A stretch of 64,000 bases of DNA from Chytridium lagenaria (GCA_025449115.1 JAHLKC010000040.1:62001-126000), one strand, 5' to 3'; numbered from the stretch's first letter, positions 23,989 to 35,279 are shown. Notes: generated by a model from the sequence alone, not told the origin. Numbers and translations are program-made.

Positions 23989-25537
23989 CTAAGCCGTCAA
24001 ATAAACTCCTTGAGCATGCATTGATTTCCTGCCAACCCGATTAATTTCGTGTAAAAAAGAAAAAAAAGAAGATTCATTTACATCTGGGCATTCCGAGGGC
24101 AAAGCGTGTCCTGCACCGTGAAAGTATTTCACCTCGTTTGAAGAATTTTGGCCATGTATTCGGAATTACTAGGATGAATGAGGTTATCCCATGTTCCTGT
24201 AGCAACAATGACGGGGATCTTGTATTCGACAATTTTCTTGAGTCTGGCGGGACTCACGTAATGGGTCATAGCGGCTGCGAGCTATTAAACGCGTTAGTCA
24301 AATACAGAACACAAGGGATCGGTAAGATACCTGACCCAGCGCGCCAGCGGTTGCTGAACCCTTGTTTTAGTTCCCCTTGCGCTCATAACTTTAAGGATTG
24401 CCTCTCCGTTGTGAGGCCCGGGTTTTTCGTGGACTTTGCGGCGAGCCATTCCTAGAGTGTTGTAAGTAAACGAGAATACTAGATCAACGTACCGGTGGGA
24501 ACAGGAGATCTCTCATGCTGGTGAGTTTTGATTGCATGTCCCTGATCATGAGGAGTTTTGGGATGTTGTAGATGGCGGAGGTTGGGGGGAGAGTGAAACC
24601 GGCGTGAGAGGAGATGATGGTTAAGGAGCCGATGAGTTCGGGGGCGAGAAGGGAGAGCTCTTGAGCAATCTACGGTTGAATAGGATATTGGAATGGGTTA
24701 GAAACATCAACTGAAAAAAAGTATGTTTGAGAATAAGACTTCACTTACCATACCACCTTAGGAAGAAAACATGGAGGGGAAAAGTAGCGTAAATACCAGG
24801 TAAAACAAAACCCAAATTGACGCCAAAATGATGGATCACACCCACCCATCGAAACACCAACAACATGAACATTCGACTTCCATCCAAGCCACATCAACAG
24901 ATCATAAGCATCCTTCGCCATCTCCGAAGTCCTAAACAAAATCCATAAGCCAATCAAAACCTTTAATTCAGAACTCACGTATATCGCCCAACAGGAGCAT
25001 CCGACATACCGACTCCGCGATTATCAAAGGCGGCGGCAGTGTATGGAGGTAAGGAACCGAAATAATCGTACTGTAGATGTTGGCGGTTGGGGTAGTGTGG
25101 ATGTGGGGTTTACCTGAAAGTCCTAAAGACGGGAATGAGTGAAGGAGGTTTGGGGGGAATACGGCTTACCCAAGATTGCATGGCAACGTTCAGACCTGAT
25201 TGGAAAGGATGGTTTGTTTGTTGAAAAAGGACGATGGAAGCGTTTGCGACGAACTTACCCATGCTGTTATTTAGTGGAGGAGGTTGGAATTTCGTTAGAA
25301 TTCCAGGAATTAGAGATGGTTTATATAAAAGGAAGGGATAGATGTGATGCATAGCAAAGTAGGGAGTGATCGTAGTTTCATTTGCCAGCTAGTGAATGCA
25401 AAGTAGGTAGAATAGGTCGAATGCACGGATAAAGAAACTTACATGAAAAGCAGCTTTACTGGGCCTGCTCCATGGACCTCGTAGTAGAGCTGAACAGGCA
25501 CCTTCTGCCTGGTCTTTGCGACGGTTGCGTAAGGCAT
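23989..25537 (-). CDS. Alpha/beta-hydrolase fold protein
   Basis: Start at 25537 (MPYATVAKTRQKVPVQLYYE, VHGAGPVKLLFM). Later exons encode FDNRGVGMSDAPVGRYT, TSEMAKDAYDLLMWLGW, the nucleophile elbow VVGVSMGG (catalytic Ser), AQELSLLAPELIGSLTIISS, KIVEYKIPVIVATGTWDNLI (catalytic Asp in GTWDNLI) and FHGAGHALPSECPD (catalytic His). The family form matches fungal hydrolases of the epoxide-hydrolase/lipase type with an oxyanion HG near the N-terminus. Several short introns interrupt the 25.4 to 24.7 kb part. One base appears missing near 24136. The last 30 residues run into a T/A-rich stretch and the stop at 23989 is less certain. Substrate unknown. Confidence 0.78.
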
Positions 25538-25902
25538 TTTAGTTCTCAGAGACGGGGTAGCTCGTTAGAGATAAAAGTGCAGGTAGTAGTAGTAGTGGAT
25601 ATAAAAATAAACGTTTTTGCACAGTAGCTTAAGAAAACGAGTAGAGTTAAATGATGTTGGATATGGAAAGGTTATAGGATTTTGGAATATTTATTCCAAG
25701 TAAACGTTCCTCAGGCTTCAAAGTCCGTCACCATCTCGAACAGTAATTAAACCGATAACGGCTAAATAGACAAGTTACCATGTCAGCTGACGGGATATCT
25801 TTCTCAAATTTCTTGAAAATATTTTCAACCTTTGGGATTTTGTAAAATCGAGTTTTGTTTATTTCGGAAAATATTTTCTATCAAAGTCAAAAGCAAGCGA
25901 GT
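25538..25902. other. Divergent promoter region between hydrolase and EXPERA gene 2
   Basis: AT-rich spacer of about 365 bp between two divergent starts; no coding signal. Confidence 0.45.
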
Positions 25903-26441
25903 ATGGCAACCTCACGTCCCTTCTCCAAACGCCCTCTCGACGCTCTCTTCCTCTTCTACTTTCTCATCCACATCCCATCACCCTCCTCGTCGATGTCCAA
26001 CCCCTCGTATCCCTGTTCCATCAAAACCTTTACCCTCCTATCATAAAACAAGCCTTAACCTCCTACATTGAACTCTCTGGCGATTTTCTCATGTCCCAAA
26101 CCCCTCCATCAACCTGGTTCCTCTCCATCCTCACCTGCGAGCTCCTCCTCCAATTCCCTTCTTTTTCTACGGCGCCTACTGTCTGTGGGTGGATACTCCG
26201 ACCCTTCGAATCCCTGGCGCCGTTTACGCTGCGCATGTGTTGACAACGATGGTACCCATCTTGGCGTCATTTACGTTCTCAGGGAATCTTCAGACGAGTC
26301 AGCAGAGGATGGTGGCGTTTGGGTTTATGGACCTTGGTTGGTGATTCCGTTGTTGTTTCTTTGGAGAATGACGTTGGGTTTGAGGCTTGGAGAAGGGGGG
26401 CTTTTGACGATGCGGTAAAGTCCAAGGTCAAGAAGAATTGA
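25903..26441 (+). CDS. EXPERA-domain ER membrane protein 2 (TMEM97/EBP-like), intronless copy
   Basis: Second EXPERA gene, 2.1 kb from the first and apparently without introns. MATSRPFSKRPLDALFLFYF then IHIP gives the typical start. After a missing C at 25974-25976 the frame continues ITLLVDVQPLVSLFHQ, YPPIIKQALTSYIELSGDFL, STWFLSILTCELLLQFP (second missing base), FFFYGAYCLWVD, AVYAAHVLTTMVPILASF, then YGPWLVIPLLFLWRM after another G-run error. A run GGGGGG at 26395-26400 probably hides a frame change; the better end is VKSKVKKN, stop at 26441, a Lys-rich tail like that of copy 1. Predicted sterol-related ER protein. Confidence 0.78.
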
Positions 26442-27243
26442 ATGATGATTCGAATGGGAATTCAATGTATACAATCTCTATCTTTTTGTTTTTTCTAGAA
26501 GATTTCCTTGCTTTGGGGGGCTGCAGTGCACACCTCTAACCTTTTCTGATAGTAATGTGATCGTCTTTTTATATTTTTTGTTTTCCGTTTGTTTCTCTTG
26601 TAGCTTTTCTTTTCTTTTTCTGCTTCTTTCGCGGCAATGCATGCCTCCCTCTTGGCGCGCATGAGTTCTTATTGCTTTCGTTGCTTATTGTAACCTCTCC
26701 GCTTCATCTCCGTACTTTTTCAATAACACATTTCAATACTTGCGCGAAACGAATCATATCTTTTGGAGAAAGCGAAAATCGCCAAACCATCCTTCTTGTT
26801 CAAATAAACGGACACATTCCCAAAAAAGCATCTCCACAATACCTCCAAAAAGGCAATAAAATACACCAAAACCATCGTAAATAAGATGCAACAAAAAAGG
26901 TAAAAAGAGATTCTTAGCAACATCGCGCAGATGCAAATAATAAAAACAAAGAGAACAGAATAATGCAATATTCGGAAAAAACGAATGAAAAATGCAAACG
27001 GAAAAAAACACCTGAAATCCTTCAAAATAAATTATCAGCAACAAAGCAACATGCCAAAAAACCAACTGTAGCGTGCATAGAAAAAAACCACCCTTCTCAT
27101 CCGCGTCTCATCTCCCCCACAAAAAAAAAAGTCCACAACAAAAAGATTAATATTTGTGAATGCATAGAAAACTCTCCCCCGTCCCCCCCCCCCCCAAAAA
27201 AAAAAAGCAAAACAAAAAACAAAACAAAACGACCCCCCTTACA
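26442..27243. other. Intergenic region with A-rich low complexity and a poly-C/poly-A junction
   Basis: Convergent spacer before the GRAM-VASt gene. Very A-rich from 26930 to 27240, with C13 then A11 around 27183-27206. No gene seen. Confidence 0.5.
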
Positions 27244-30200
27244 TCATCGTCCCTCTCCAGAAAGCGCAACCCTCAAGCCCTCACCTCCCCCGCAAGATGC
27301 GACACAACCCAACCAACATCCCAACAACCCCGCAATAACTCCCATCACCACCATCTTCCAATCCAACCTCTCCACCCCCTCCATCAACCCTCTAATCCCA
27401 TTCTCAACTCTCCCCCCAACATCTCCACAACATCCCCAGCCTCCACCCCTTGTCCTTCCCATAATGCACCACAGGCGTGACGCCACCCCCCTTCTCATCG
27501 CTCTCAACACGACATCCACCATCCTCCAACTCCCTCAACGCCACCGCAAACGCTCGATGAAATTCAACAATCTTGGGTGTCATGGCAAACAGGACGGCCT
27601 TTTGCGCAAACTTGTTGACGGGTTTCACAAAATCCACTTGAAACGTGGCTCGAACGCGGGTCATGGTCGGTTGTTCGCCGCGCGTGAAACAGAGTCGAAG
27701 CGCCGTCTGGAAATAATCCTGAAAAAACGTCAGCGTCAAACAGGTGGTTGGGTAGAACATGTCAAGGGGAATAACGATAAGAAAAATAGAGGAAACCAGG
27801 AAAATATAGCTAGGCAACGCTGAACAAGGAAAACATATCAACAGCTCTGAACAGCGAAAACAGGAAACGGGGCAACATAGAAAAAAGAAAAGAGGAAATC
27901 AGGAACATAACCAAGCAACGCTGAACGAAAGAAAAACATATCAACAACTCAGAACAGGGAATCCAGGAAACAGGGGAGAAAACCAGGAAAATATAACTAG
28001 GCCACGCTGAACGAAAGAAAAACATATAGACAACCCGGAACAGGGAGTACAGGACAGGGGGAACAAAAACGAAGAAAAAACAACATACCCCACAATAACC
28101 TCCGGAGTCGTCGACACCGAATAAACACAAACATACCCATCACCCTCCCCTCCACCTTCTCCAAAACCTTCGTTCTAGGATTCGCCACCCCCAACGTATA
28201 GTATACTCCCAACCCCTCTCCCCTCCCACCCCTCCCCACTCCACCCCCCACAACCACATCCACACACTTCCGATTCCCCTCCAAAAACCGTCTCCTAAAC
28301 GTCTCCTCCACATACACCTTCCTAAACAACGTCTCAACTTCACTCGCATACGTCTCATCAATCAAAAGGATGGATTGATCGTGGTGCGGGGCGCACGGGC
28401 AGGTGACAGCGGGGGCAGAGGAGAGGAGGGAGGCTGGGATGAAGGGTCTTGGAGGGGGACGTCGTATGGGGTGGGGTTGGAGGAGGGTGAAGGTTTGTCA
28501 AAGTCTTCGGTGAAGACGGCGACGGCGCTGTTGGGGTTTTGGATGGACCAGAGTTTGCAAAAGAGATCAAAGGCGGCGTCGCGGGAGAGGAAATTGTGGA
28601 AAATGTGCTGAAATGATAACGGCAATGTGAGTCGTTTTCATATTACAATAAAGAGTGATCGGAACGTAGAGGAGGAAAAAAAGTTACCTTGTTTTGCCCA
28701 TCGACGACGAGTATAGCGTTAGGAATAACACCGACAAGTTTGTGTTTTTGAATAGACGTGATATTTGCAAACGCGATTGACATCTAGCAAAGTAAAAAAA
28801 ATAAAAAAATAGGTGTTTTAGCCAGCGTGACTTGCGACACAACACACTTGGATAACATACCTTAAACGTCCCAAACACGCTAGACGCAAAGTAAAGACTC
28901 TGTGACGTGACATAAAGCCTCCCCTGTGCCATTAAAATTCCAGGTGGTCGTTGAAACGCGCAATGAAAGTCTAGAAAAAGCAAGGTTCTCAATAAAATAC
29001 AAGTAAAACAAAGAAATTGTGAGGAAAACCAAAGCAGCACAAAGGTTCTTAATAAATTCAAGTAAACAAAGCAAGTGTGGGGAAAACCAAAGTATACACA
29101 AAGGTTCTCAATAAATTCAAGTAACAAAGGAAGTTTGGGGAAAACCAAAGTATACACAAAAGTTCTCAATAAAACACAAGTAAACAAAGCAAATATAGGG
29201 AAAACCAAAAAACACACACCTTCATACAAGTCTCCCCTCCCAACCTCTGGAAAAATCTTTCTAAACTCCTTCCATCTCTTATCCCCACCTCCGTCAACCC
29301 CAACTCCGCACACGACGTACTCGCCGACGCCCTCAACGGTGATCCATTTTCGTCTCCGCAGGACTCCGCTCCGAATCCTCCAAACACCCTGCGAGGTACA
29401 CGTTGACGCCCGTCCCGGTGTCTCGGCGCGCACAGGCGTGATGGCGGTGATGGAGGCCGAAGTTTTCCGACTGGAACGATCACCAAGGACAGCGCCGAGA
29501 GATGGAAAGGTTTGGGGTTTTCGGTTTCCGGCGTCTGCGGATTTAGCGCGAGGTCTTGGGGTTGGGTTTTTGGAGTGGTGTGGTGATGGTGGTGGTGGTG
29601 GTGGTGATGGTGATGGGAAGCGTCTGGTGATATGGAGTCTGTGTCGGGTTCATCGGTGAAGCTAAGAGAGGGGAGAGTTGGATGGGGGAGGGGAGGGAAG
29701 GGGTTGGGTGGAGGGGGTTATGGAGTGTTTGCGGTAGTTTTGGGAGTTGGACATGGTGTTGGCGACAGAGCCCATGATGGAGGCGCCCCATGCTAGGATG
29801 TTGTTTCCGGTTGTAGAGACGGGATTGTGAGGTAATGAAGCGGGCACGGAGGTGAGGTGATCGGAGGGAGCGTCATGAAAGAGTTCTTCGTTACTCGCAA
29901 AAGTGATGGTGCTGCGGTTGGTGGTAGCCATGACAGGTGAAGTTGCGGTTTTCCCATTCTTGGATTTACTCCTCAAAACTGAAAGTTTACGAGATGACGA
30001 TGGGGCGGCTGTTGAAGTGGAGCCTTGTTGTTGCGATGCGGTTGACCACTTGCCTAAAGATGTTGTCAAGGGTTTGGTTGGGGAGGTTGCCTTGGCGGTG
30101 CTTTCTGTGGTTGAAATGCTGGACGATGGCATGTCGGATGTGGAGTTGGAGTCGATGGAGGAGCAGGAGGCGGCACGAGATTTGAACATGGTAGGAAGGG

Positions 30201-30324
30201 ATGGGCTATCTGGTTTAAGAGAAAGGCGGTGACGGCGGGTGGGTTGATCTGAGGGTGATGGTGAAGACAAAGGCTTAACCGAGGATGGCTCGACTAGGAA
30301 GATGCCACTAGGAATAACGGTCAT
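27244..30324 (-). CDS. GRAM-VASt protein (LAM/Aster sterol-transfer type)
   Basis: LAM/Ysp/Aster proteins sit at ER contact sites and shuttle sterols through a VASt (StART-like) domain. Start at 30324. A long Ser/Thr/Pro-rich disordered N-terminus is followed by the GRAM domain: WKEFRKIFPEVGRGDLYE, intron 28971..29219, DFHCAFQRPPGILMAQGRLY and SLYFASSVFGTFK (28861..28970), SIAFANITSIQKHKL and GVIPNAILV (28688..28783), HIFHNFLSRDAAFDLF (28607 down). After a Pro/Ser linker the VASt domain runs from IDETYASEVETLFRKVYVEE to VSTTPEVIVG, intron 27719..28088, DYFQTALRLCFTRGE and VRATFQVDFVKPVNKFAQKA. A C-terminal hydrophobic helix (MVVMGVIAGLLGCWLG) would anchor it in the ER. Frame changes occur around 28150, 28370, 27480 and 29450. 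Two introns contain minisatellites. Confidence 0.78.
27719..28088 (-). repeat. Intronic minisatellite, about 86-101 bp unit, three copies
   Basis: Within the VASt intron the block ACCAGGAAAATATA..TAGGCAACGCTGAACGAAAGAAAAACATAT..AACAGGGA recurs with its ACGCTGAAC core at 27817, 27918 and 28004. Copies are diverged. Confidence 0.75.
28971..29219 (-). repeat. Intronic minisatellite, about 59 bp unit, four copies
   Basis: Intron between GRAM exons; the unit reads (plus strand) GGTTCTCAATAAATTCAAGT then AAACAAAG..AGTGTGGGGAAAACCAAAG. The TTCT(C/T) core is at 28986, 29046, 29105 and 29163. Donor GTGTGT and acceptor CTAG flank it and join DLYE to DFHC in frame, as expected for the GRAM domain. Confidence 0.8.
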
Positions 30325-31097
30325 TGAGGTGAAGGTTTGCCCTTAACCTCTTGTATCTCTCTTCCCAAGTCTTTTCCGTTCTAGTTGACACAAATGTGCT
30401 CTTTTGAAGCCCTAGGGCGTCGCTTCTCAAAGAAAGATTGTCCTCGAGCAATAGTCAGTTGGTCTCTCCAAAAACAGCACGCCGATGACAGAGAGAGTGC
30501 ACCCTGCAAACTGAAGCAGGTAATGACGTGTTGCTAATGAATGGAACGGAATGGATGGATGGATGGCGTGTGTGGTGAGGGTACACCTTTTTTAATATTT
30601 TTCTTGTGTCGTTAATTCTTCCAACCAAAAACCCTATCTATTCCACAAAAAGAAAACCTTGTCGTTATCCGCCTTTTTTGTTATTTTATTTATTTGATAA
30701 TAAATATCCTGATTCCTGTCCGCGTGAGGTCAAATACAAAATAAAATAAATAAAATGAATAAAATTAAAATGAAATCTGGCGTGATTTCTGTTTTCTTTC
30801 CTTTAAAATAGAAATCTCAAGTAAGATATTTACACAGAGATTTCTAAAATATGCAAGTGTGTGTTGTTTGTTAAAAGATTTGTTGAAATTTGTTGAAATC
30901 AAAAATGTTTGCAGCAGGTAATAATATTCACAACCGAGTTGTGCTGGTTGCCTCTGTTGTTAGTTTGTTACCCCACATCCGTAAGGACAACTGGCCATCG
31001 CATGACGGAATGTCCATTTTATAACTTGGAACGCCTCCATTCGCTTTCTGAACCTGAAACTTATTGACACCCCCATTTAATACGTACTGAGTAGGGA
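30325..31097. other. AT-rich divergent intergenic region
   Basis: Promoter side of the GRAM-VASt gene and of the CHID1-like gene. Low-complexity AAAATAAAATAAATAAAATG patch at 30738-30775. An N-terminal exon of the CHID1-like gene may lie here (ATG at 30905 followed by a GT), but I cannot support it. Confidence 0.45.
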
Positions 31098-32617
31098 TTG
31101 GACAACAAAGCTGTTACTACCTCTTGCTCTGCTATGCGTTTGGCAATAGGATGTCACTCGGAGATCATTCTTGGGAGCGATGACTACAACATCAATGTCT
31201 ACGATCGTGATCTCGTCGTACTGCATCCCATCACCAGCGACATTATCAAACAACATAACATTTATCATCGGGCGAATGCGCATACCAAGGAGACAAAGGA
31301 GGTGAGATTGTAGCTATCACTTTGAGTTCAGACCACCTTACCCTTATGTTTGTGGGGTCTTTTGGAAGCAAGGGTTGAGTTTTGTTTAAAATCCATGGGA
31401 CAATTCACGTAAAGAAGCTAACAATACATTATTCCTTTATTACTCACCAGAACGTTCTCGTCTATGTCACTCCATGGAACAATCACGGTATATATATAAT
31501 TTTATCTTTTCATTCTCTTATGGAACCGGCCCGCAGGCTACGACGTTGCAAAAATGTTTCGTGGCAAGTTCACCCACATCAGCCCTGTTTGGTACACCAT
31601 CAAACCCGTCTCTGCAGTGGCGTACGAGCTGACCGGCTCGCATGATGTGGACAAGGGATGGATTGAAGATGTGACTCAACCCACTGACGAATTGACACCC
31701 AAAATCGTACCTCGATTCCAGCTTTCAGAAATCGCGAGGGACCATATTGTAGAGTTGGTGAAGGAAACAAGGATGCGATATCCAGCATATGCGATTTGAT
31801 TCTAAGAGAATGCATGTAAGCGCTTAAATTATATAATATCACCAATCTAATCAATGTTTTTAGCAACCAAAACTTTGACGGGTTCGTCCTCGAGTTCCAT
31901 TTATCTGGTTACACTCCTACATTGATTGAGACGCTTTCGATTCGTGCAAAGGCTGCACAGCTCCAATTTTTCCTCGTCATTTTCCCTCAACGGCCGGATC
32001 AACAACAAACCGTTTTCGATCGCTCCCATTTCGACCTATACAAAGATCTCGTGGACGGATTCTCTTTAATGACTTATGACTTTTCAAATTCCCAAAAGTG
32101 AGTCCCCATCCCTTTTACTTCACCAGTGCGCGTTTGAATAGGAATTAACGTTACTACTTTATGTTTCTATTCTCAGCCCTGGCCCTAACGCCCCCCTTTC
32201 CTGGATCGAAGAAAACATACTCACCCTCTGCCCCGACTTTGAGGACCGTCCTAAACTCCTCGGGGTCTCAACATGTACGGCAACGATTTCACGCTCCCCA
32301 ACGGCGGTGGTCCCATTGTAGGAAGGCGGTACATTGATTTATTGCAAAAGCACGCCCCCAAGTTGGAGTATGTCGAGTCAGCGTCTGAACACAAATTTAC
32401 GTACATTGAGAAGGGTGAGAAGCATGAAGTGTGGTATCCGTCGTTGAAGAGTCTGGATGAACGGTTGCTGGCTATTGAGGAGCTGGGGACGGGGATTTCG
32501 GTGTGGGAGATTGGACAGGGGTTGGATTTTTTTGTAAGTTTTTCTTCTTTTTTTTTTAATTGATTCGATTCTTTATATGCTAAGTTGCTAATATTGTTGC
32601 AGTACGACCTTTTTTAA
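31098..32617 (+). CDS. Chitinase-domain-containing protein 1 (CHID1)-like, GH18 fold
   Basis: CHID1/SI-CLP proteins are GH18-fold, secreted or lysosomal saccharide-binding proteins, usually without the full chitinase motif. Exons: up to 31301 (NIYHRANAHTKETKE), 31451.. (NVLVYVTPWNNHG), then YDVAKMFRGKFTHISPVWYT, ELTGSHDVDKGWIEDV, IVPRFQL; next FDGFVLEFHLSGYTPT, DLVDGFSLMTYDFSNSQ; then PGPNAPLSWIEENILTL, LNMYGNDF, IVGRRYIDLLQ, VWYPSLKSLDERL, GISVWEIGQGLDFF and a last exon YDLF with stop at 32617. Blocks and order match animal CHID1. In the strand-4 motif the sequence is FDGFVLEF, so the DxxDxDxE acid chain is incomplete, as in the family. One indel precedes LNMYG (GGGG at about 32262). The N-terminus and signal peptide are not resolved. 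Confidence 0.85.
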
Positions 32618-33193
32618 AAGCGTTGGTCTGATTCTACGATATGTATCAAACAAAACCTGGCACTTTTTCTCGGGGTACTTCTGCGTAATGTCTCATGTTA
32701 TTGTCACGTCCAAACCTACCATTCTTGTACTTTGAATTAGGAATTGTGCTTTTATATTATTTTATCATCCGTTGTTTTCTTTCATGGGCAATAAAGATGA
32801 TCAGCTCTCACACCAAAATACCTCAAGTGATAGATTACGGTATGCTACCAGCTCAAGCTAACGCATCCTTCTGATCTCCATATTCATGATCTTGCTCCAA
32901 AGGCCAGGCTGAAGCACTAGTTTTTACCTAGGAATTAATAGATTACTTCCCATCTGTTGAGGTTTTCAGTTGGTTTGTCGTGTAGTGCGCAATGTTTTGG
33001 AAAACGTTCCTCGGTCGCACTGGAACCACCTCGTTAGCAAAGGGACTGTTCGTGATCATTGGATGACCTTCATGCCTCTAATGGGATTCATTCAAAGCAA
33101 GTTTCAAACATATACAGCAGACATCACTCCTGGTCCTGTCAATCAAGAGTAACAAAGTCGTACTGCCGCCGTCGTATAAACGAATTAGATAAA
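32618..33193. other. Spacer between CHID1-like gene and Fanzor gene
   Basis: No convincing coding frame. It should contain the Fanzor promoter or a missing 5' exon, and the left end of any mobile element. No terminal inverted repeat was found by eye. Confidence 0.4.
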
Positions 33194-35279
33194 ATGAATT
33201 CTCTCACAAGCTCAAGGAAATCAGCCATCGCCGGAAGAATGGAATCAGCAATTAATTCCAGGAAGAGACCAAACACTATTGATTTTGGGACCCCTTGTCT
33301 TTGATTTAAGGACACTGCTGATCCTTGAAATTAGTAATATCCAAGAAGAAATATCGAAAGGTTCTTTTGCGCCGCCTCGCTACTATGACCCTCGTGGGTT
33401 CCGTCAGTTCAGTATGATGCCTATCCCACAAGTCAAACCAAAGTACATGCCGATAAGTACTGAAACACTTGCTCTCATATTGGAGGCCGACTCTAATTTA
33501 CCAAAAGAGTTGAGGCATGTAAAAGTAAGTCGTTTAAATTACTGATTACAATTATAGTATTTTACTACTGCATTATACTAACAACCTTTAAATTGGTTTT
33601 TTGACACAGAAACCAGGATCGTCCAACGTGGACAAGTGGCAACTATGGAATCTTGTTTTTCGATTCCCACATCGTCATGGGGTTGACGGCGAGCTGCAAT
33701 TTCCACCGTTACCTGACCTCGCAAAGGAGGTGAAGGATTATAAATGCTACTTTGGCTTTCGACTCACCACGGACGGTTATGGAGCCTCTTGGACATTAAA
33801 CGAAAAAGAGTTAAAGGTGCAGACATAAATATTCGCGAGTGTGAACTGGACAAGGCTGATAGCCTCACGAGCGACAAGAAGATTGTATTGGATCCTAAAC
33901 AAGTCGTCGCCTTTTTCGACCCTGGTGTAACTGATCCACTTAATGGATTCTTACGCGTGCCATTTAATGCGATACCCGAAAGAACTAAAGAAAAGGGCAG
34001 CAAGGGTGCTATCAAGAGGAGAAAGAGAAAGAAGAGGAAAAGGGTAAAGGAGAGTGAGGCGATATTGGTAGATGAAGCTGAGAGCCTTCAGTGGAGGGAA
34101 AGGAATTGATGACGGATATGAAGAAGAAGCAAAAGTCAAAGAAGAGGGATCAGTTAAAGAAGTCAGAAAAGTCAAAGAAGATGAAAAAGACAAAGAAGAA
34201 AAGGCGAGGGGGAAACGAAGAAAACGTCGTTGCCGTAAGAAACCACCTTCTACAATGCAGCCGCCATCGATAAAGAACCCTCATGCCAAAGGAGAAAGAG
34301 GGGACCCAGAGTGGGGGTGGGGGGAAATCCCTGACGACTTGAAGAGCCACATTGTAGTTATCTAAGATCCCATATTACCAGCCGCGAATGGCACAACGAG
34401 GCTGGCCACGGCGTTCATAGGCCTGTTAGCGAGGAGGTAATACCCAGACAGTTAAGTGATATCTATATACGACTGACTTTGGGTTTTAAATCTTTCATGT
34501 TTTTGCTATAAACAGGTGAAGACGGTGCGAGAAAATATCCCGTCAAAGACCTCATCCGTTGATGATTTATGCAGTTCGTGGAATACACATCATACTTTTA
34601 TGAGGTAAGACTTTCAATGTAAATAACAACTTAATAATTATGTTTTAAGGTATTATATCGTCACAAATATCGGGAGCGAGATCAACGATTTCGCAAGTAC
34701 GTGAAGGAACAGAAGGCATTGGATAAGCTGATAAAAAAGCTTTGCCACGGTAAGAAGATGTCTTGTTAGTTCTGTTTTTTCTTAAACATTACAATAGGAT
34801 ACAAGGATGTCGTCATCGTGGTCGGCTCAGGAGCTTCATTCTTTTCGAACCCTAATGTTTCCAAGAACATCAGAGGGAAGCAAAAGGGGCCGATGAAGAA
34901 ACTGCTGAGAGCAATGGTGCGAAAGAAGGGGTGGGTGAAGAAGGTCTTGATGCAAAAGGAGCCCTATACTTCATCCGTCTGCCCTTGCGAATTGAAGTTG
35001 TAAGTAGAATCATTTATTATTATAATTGCTGCTCTGTACCAACCGACTCCAAATTATAACAGAGGGAACCTGGAAAAGGTTCGAGGTCAAGGAGGACCAC
35101 AAGGCTCCCCTATCCACTCTGTGTTGAGCTGCAAAAGCTGCTTCACATTATGGAATCGGGATGTTCTTGGTGCCCTCAACATTATGCGATGTTGCATTAT
35201 GGTCGCAATGGGCCATGATTACCCCTTGCATAAGAGCCTTCCCATGCACCGGAAAGACGACGAACCCTTAATCACGTAG
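33194..35279 (+). CDS. Fanzor1 (eukaryotic TnpB-like RuvC nuclease), multi-exon
   Basis: Fanzors are eukaryotic relatives of IS200/605 TnpB and Cas12; characterised ones are omega-RNA-guided DNA nucleases. N-terminal start uncertain (MNSLTSSRKS at 33194, then a frame change by 33290). Ordered family signatures: RGFRQFSMMPIPQVKPKYMP (33400s), splice 33525..33609, KWQLWNLVFRF, TTDGYGASWTL, RuvC-I VVAFFDPGVTDPLNGFL (33900s), a Lys/Glu-rich insert (34000-34240), SREWHNEAGH, exon 34516..34604, LYRHKYRERDQRFRKYVKEQ, KDVVIVVGSGASFF, then KEPYTSSVCPC, intron, NLEKVRGQGG, CKSC, and RuvC-III LWNRDVLGALNIM. Putative catalytic acids (D of DPG, E of KEPYTS, D of NRD) are kept. The first zinc knuckle is CPC instead of CxxC. 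Indels at about 33290, 33818, 34100, 34365 and 34604. Stop TAG 35279. At least five host-like introns. Confidence 0.88.

Noticed and set aside
28971..29219. Treating the open 59-bp repeat block as coding exon
   Set aside because: Consensus splice sites bound it and removing it joins DLYE to DFHC exactly as in GRAM domains; kept only as a retention question.
27719..29219. CRISPR-like array
   Set aside because: Repeats are adjacent, diverged and without unique spacers, and lie in introns of a eukaryotic gene.
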